7,970 nucleotides of DNA from Acidobacteriota bacterium. GTDB lineage: Bacteria; Acidobacteriota; Vicinamibacteria; Vicinamibacterales; CAVVIG01. Numbering within the stretch: the stretch's first letter is position 1; each line of letters starts with the position of its first letter. Position numbers and translations under genes: made by a program. Positions 5,956-7,970 of this stretch are shown in pieces. The DNA is taken from assembly GCA_003222555.1 (NCBI GenBank), contig QHWL01000119.1, positions 1-7,970 of the forward strand, given 5' to 3'. Below the pieces are notes generated by a model. It saw nothing but the letters and a program-made list of their open reading frames with translations. It did no database searches and was not told the origin of the DNA.

Positions 5956-7335
5956 ATGCCCCGTCTGCTACTTTTTGCCACCACGACCGGCTATCAGACG
6001 CGCGCCTTCGGCGAAGCGGCCGGGCGGCTCGGCGTCGATCTCGTGTTTGCGACCGATCGTTGCGACATGCTCGAAGATCCCTGGCAGGACGAGGCAATCC
6101 CGATTCGCTTTCATGATGAAGCGCGCTCGGTGGCGGCCGTCCTCGAGTCGGCCCGCGCGCGGCCCATCGCCGGCGTCCTCGTGGTCGGCGACCGGCCGAC
6201 GGTGATCGCGGCGCGTGTGGCCGAGGTCCTCGGGCTGCCGGGCCATCCTCCGGCGGCCGCAGCGATTGCGCGGAACAAACAATTGACTCGCGAGCGGCTC
6301 CGCGATTCTGGCCTGTTGGTACCGTGGTTTGTCGCCGCGCCTGCCGAGGCCGACCCGACCGCGCTCGCGGCTGCAGCGTCGTTTCCATGTGTCGTCAAAC
6401 CGCTGGCGCTCTCGGGCAGCCGTGGCGTCATCCGAGCCGACGATCCGTCGACGTTTCTTGCGGCGTTCGATCGGCTTCGCGCGGTGCTGCGCGCACCCGA
6501 CGTCCGCGCCGAGCGCAACGCCGCCCACGAGACTGTGCTCATCGAGGGGTTCATCGAGGGGCGGGAGTTTGCGCTCGAGGGCCTCTTGCATCACGGGGCG
6601 CTGCACGTCCTGGCGCTGCTCGACAAGCCCGACCCGCTCGACGGACCGTATTTCGAGGAGACGATTTACGCGACGCCCTCCTCGGCTCCCGCGCTCGTGC
6701 AGCGGGCAATTGTCGACGCTGTCGGGCGTGCCGCCACCGCAATTGGCTTGCGGCACGGGCCCATTCATGCCGAGTGTCGCGTGAACGATCGCGGAGTATT
6801 CGTGCTCGAGGTCGCGGCGCGGCCGATTGGCGGCTTGTGCGCCCGTGCGCTCCGTTTTGAGCACGGGGTCGGGAGTCGTTTTCAGAACCTGCCACCGGCG
6901 TACGCAGACAGCCTTGAGCCCGAGCGAGCGCGCCCGGGGGTGGCGCACCAGGCGCCGTCAAGCGAAGGTGAAAACGACTCCCGACCCCTCGAAGAGTTGC
7001 TGATGCGGCACGTGCTCGGCGAAGCTCCCGACGGCTGGTCTCGTGAGCCGAGCGCGTCGGGCGTAATGATGATTCCTATCCCGCGCCGGGGCATTTTTCG
7101 ACGCGTCACGGGCTTGGACGAGGCGCGGCGCGTGGTGGGCGTCGATCACGTCCGGATCACCGCCAAACCGGATCAATTGCTGGTGCCGTTGCCCGAGGGC
7201 GCGAGCTATCTGGGGTTCATTTTCGCGCGCGGTGAGCGCAGCGCCGATGTCGAGCGCGCACTGCGCGCCTCACACGAACGGTTGCAGTTCACCATCGACC
7301 CGGAGTTCCCGGTGCTACAATCACTCCATGGCTAA
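5956..7335 (+). CDS. ATP-grasp domain carboxylate-amine ligase-like protein
   Basis: A 459-residue cytoplasmic ATP-grasp enzyme. The family joins a carboxylate, activated as acyl phosphate, to an amine or other nucleophile. The N-terminal pre-ATP-grasp domain (about 1-105) opens MPRLLLFATTTGYQTRAFGE. NKQLTRERL (107-115) starts the ATP-grasp domain. FPCVVKPLALSGSRGV (143-158) holds the ATP-binding Lys148 and Gly-rich loop. LIEGFIEGREFALEG (195-209) and HAECRVNDRGVFVLEVAARPIGG (271-293) give the adenine-side and metal-binding acids (E273, E285) and the Arg. Residues about 304-345 are encoded by an inserted repeat and break the region between ALRF and LEELLMRHVLGE. A C-terminal domain follows (VMMIPIPRRGIFRRVTG, LPEGASYLGFIFARG). 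It resembles BacD/PurK-type ligases, but the substrate is unknown. The ATG at 5956 is preferred to the TTG at 5926, which lies inside the heptamer array. It overlaps yggX by 8 bases. Confidence 0.85.
   Translation: MPRLLLFATTTGYQTRAFGEAAGRLGVDLVFATDRCDMLEDPWQDEAIPIRFHDEARSVAAVLESARARPIAGVLVVGDRPTVIAARVAEVLGLPGHPPAAAAIARNKQLTRERLRDSGLLVPWFVAAPAEADPTALAAAASFPCVVKPLALSGSRGVIRADDPSTFLAAFDRLRAVLRAPDVRAERNAAHETVLIEGFIEGREFALEGLLHHGALHVLALLDKPDPLDGPYFEETIYATPSSAPALVQRAIVDAVGRAATAIGLRHGPIHAECRVNDRGVFVLEVAARPIGGLCARALRFEHGVGSRFQNLPPAYADSLEPERARPGVAHQAPSSEGENDSRPLEELLMRHVLGEAPDGWSREPSASGVMMIPIPRRGIFRRVTGLDEARRVVGVDHVRITAKPDQLLVPLPEGASYLGFIFARGERSADVERALRASHERLQFTIDPEFPVLQSLHG
6865..6988. mobile_element. 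MITE-like element with perfect 20-bp inverted repeats, in frame in the ATP-grasp gene
   Basis: Bases 6865-6884 (beginning GGGGTCGGGAGTCG) are the exact reverse complement of 6969-6988. The 124-bp element has no gene of its own and its inner part holds a further GCCACC/GGTGGC inverted pair. The host frame stays open through it, adding about 41 Pro-, Ser- and Glu-rich residues (304-345) between conserved ATP-grasp blocks. No clear target duplication is visible. I recall GTCGGGAGTCGTTTTC-type ends as recurrent in Acidobacteria, which would make this a dispersed family. Confidence 0.8.
7316..7321 (+). promoter_or_regulatory. Possible -10 element of the yggX-type gene, TACAAT
   Basis: TACAAT, inside the 3' end of the ATP-grasp gene, ends 6 bases before the ATG at 7328, with no Shine-Dalgarno between. 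It repeats the arrangement before yvcK and suggests separate, leaderless expression. No -35 at a standard distance was found. Confidence 0.4.
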
Positions 7336-7654
7336 CGGTTGCGGCTCCACTCCTTCGCAGGCACCCGCCGGCAATACCAGCGGGCGCAAAGTCTTCTGTC
7401 AGAAGTTTCAGAAGGAGCTGGCGGGGCTCGACGCGCCCCCCTGGCCCGGCGAACTCGGCCAACGCATCTACGACAACATCTCAGCCGAGGCCTGGAAACT
7501 TTGGGAAGAGCGCATGAAGATGATTCTCAACGAGTACCGCCTCATGCCGTGGCAGAAAGAAGCCCAGGAACTCGTTGCCAAACATATGGAAGAATTCTTC
7601 TTCGGCGAAGGCGCGGCCTTACCGCCCGGGTACGTGCCTCAACAGGCAAAATAG
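7328..7654 (+). CDS. yggX: YggX family Fe(II)-trafficking / oxidative damage protection protein
   Basis: A 108-residue protein matching YggX, a small cytoplasmic protein linked to protection of iron-sulfur clusters from oxidative damage and to iron handling. Conserved blocks are KVFCQKFQKE (residues 21-30, with the conserved Cys24), PPWPGELGQRIYDNISAEAW (matching the family's YPGELGKRIYNEISKEAW), LNEYRL, and HMEEFFFGEG near the end. Known members have about 90 residues. This one has roughly 18 extra at the N-terminus (MANGCGSTPSQAPAGN), with an extra Cys5. The ATG at 7328 is the only Met before the domain. It overlaps the end of the ATP-grasp gene by 8 bases. The link to the radical SAM/ATP-grasp pair may be functional, since radical SAM enzymes need Fe-S clusters, or simply positional. 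Confidence 0.9.
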   Translation: MANGCGSTPSQAPAGNTSGRKVFCQKFQKELAGLDAPPWPGELGQRIYDNISAEAWKLWEERMKMILNEYRLMPWQKEAQELVAKHMEEFFFGEGAALPPGYVPQQAK

Positions 7655-7970
7655 GAGCGAATAATCGAACCCGAACCGCGTCATCGCGCCTGCTGGGTAA
7701 AACCGTCGCACGCCGGACATCCTGCCCGACCTCGGCTTCCCGAATAAGAGCCAATCACCTGCGGTAGGTCGAGGAACCTCGTCAACGAGCGCTCAAAGGT
7801 CCAGCTCAACCGCGCAGTCATTCGCTACTTGAGGTAAGCCCTTCTGTAGCGAACCGCTGCAAGGTCGCCGGGCCTCTGATAATCGAGCGCAAATAGGGTC
7901 CCTTATCATGGCTGTTATCGCACCTACCCCGACCAGACTCTGGCACAGACTTTGATATCGCTGCGGTCGG
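7655..7970. other. 316-base region without a convincing gene
   Basis: All frames on both strands are broken by stops and no tRNA, hairpin terminator or start with a clear signal stands out. The plus frame over about 7751-7834 reads CGRSRNLVNERSKVQLNRAVIRYLR before a TAA, faintly like the central part of an IS110-type transposase. It is too short to call. An ATG at 7908 opens only 15 codons or so. Confidence 0.5.

Noticed and set aside
7655..7680. tRNA-like T-arm on the minus strand (GGGTTCGATTATTC)
   Set aside because: The bases flanking the loop do not form a five-pair T-stem and no anticodon or acceptor arm fits.

Overview
This is a GC-rich, gene-dense bacterial window. Gene content, codon use and several families of short GC-rich palindromes and heptamer repeats suggest a soil or sediment Acidobacteriota, perhaps of the Vicinamibacteria type. 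That placement is an inference from style, not from a marker gene. Seven protein genes are supportable. No rRNA, tRNA, CRISPR array or complete insertion sequence was seen.

Left part (1-4276). A minus-strand gene (6-758) encodes a protein with a degenerate nucleotidyltransferase-like opening and a His-rich stretch. It diverges from a plus-strand yvcK/CofD-like gene (894-1865). That gene converges, across a strong GC hairpin, on a minus-strand pair: a POT-family peptide transporter (2771-4276), followed 50 bases later by a stand-alone LigD-type 3'-phosphoesterase (1914-2720).

Right part (4384-7654), all plus strand. A radical SAM protein gene appears to stop at a TGA at 5800-5802. The frame continues through it to a TAA at 5836-5838 and encodes the tail Cys-Sec-Ala-Glu-Pro. 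A compact hairpin placed like a bacterial SECIS begins one base after the TGA. I therefore annotate a selenoprotein of 484 residues with Sec at 473. It is followed by a heptamer repeat array, an ATP-grasp ligase-like gene, and a yggX-type gene overlapping the ligase gene by 8 bases. The Cys-Sec radical SAM protein with the ATP-grasp enzyme is the most interesting unit here. Its substrate is unknown.

Two genes of this unit carry palindromic repeats inside their reading frames. The radical SAM gene has an 8-bp-stem palindrome in an interdomain linker and a 9-bp-stem hairpin near the tail. The ATP-grasp gene holds a 124-bp segment bounded by perfect 20-bp inverted repeats, which looks like a MITE turned into coding sequence. 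Four genes have a TANNNT hexamer only 6 to 8 bases before the ATG and no clear Shine-Dalgarno, which suggests leaderless transcripts. The last 316 bases hold no convincing gene.
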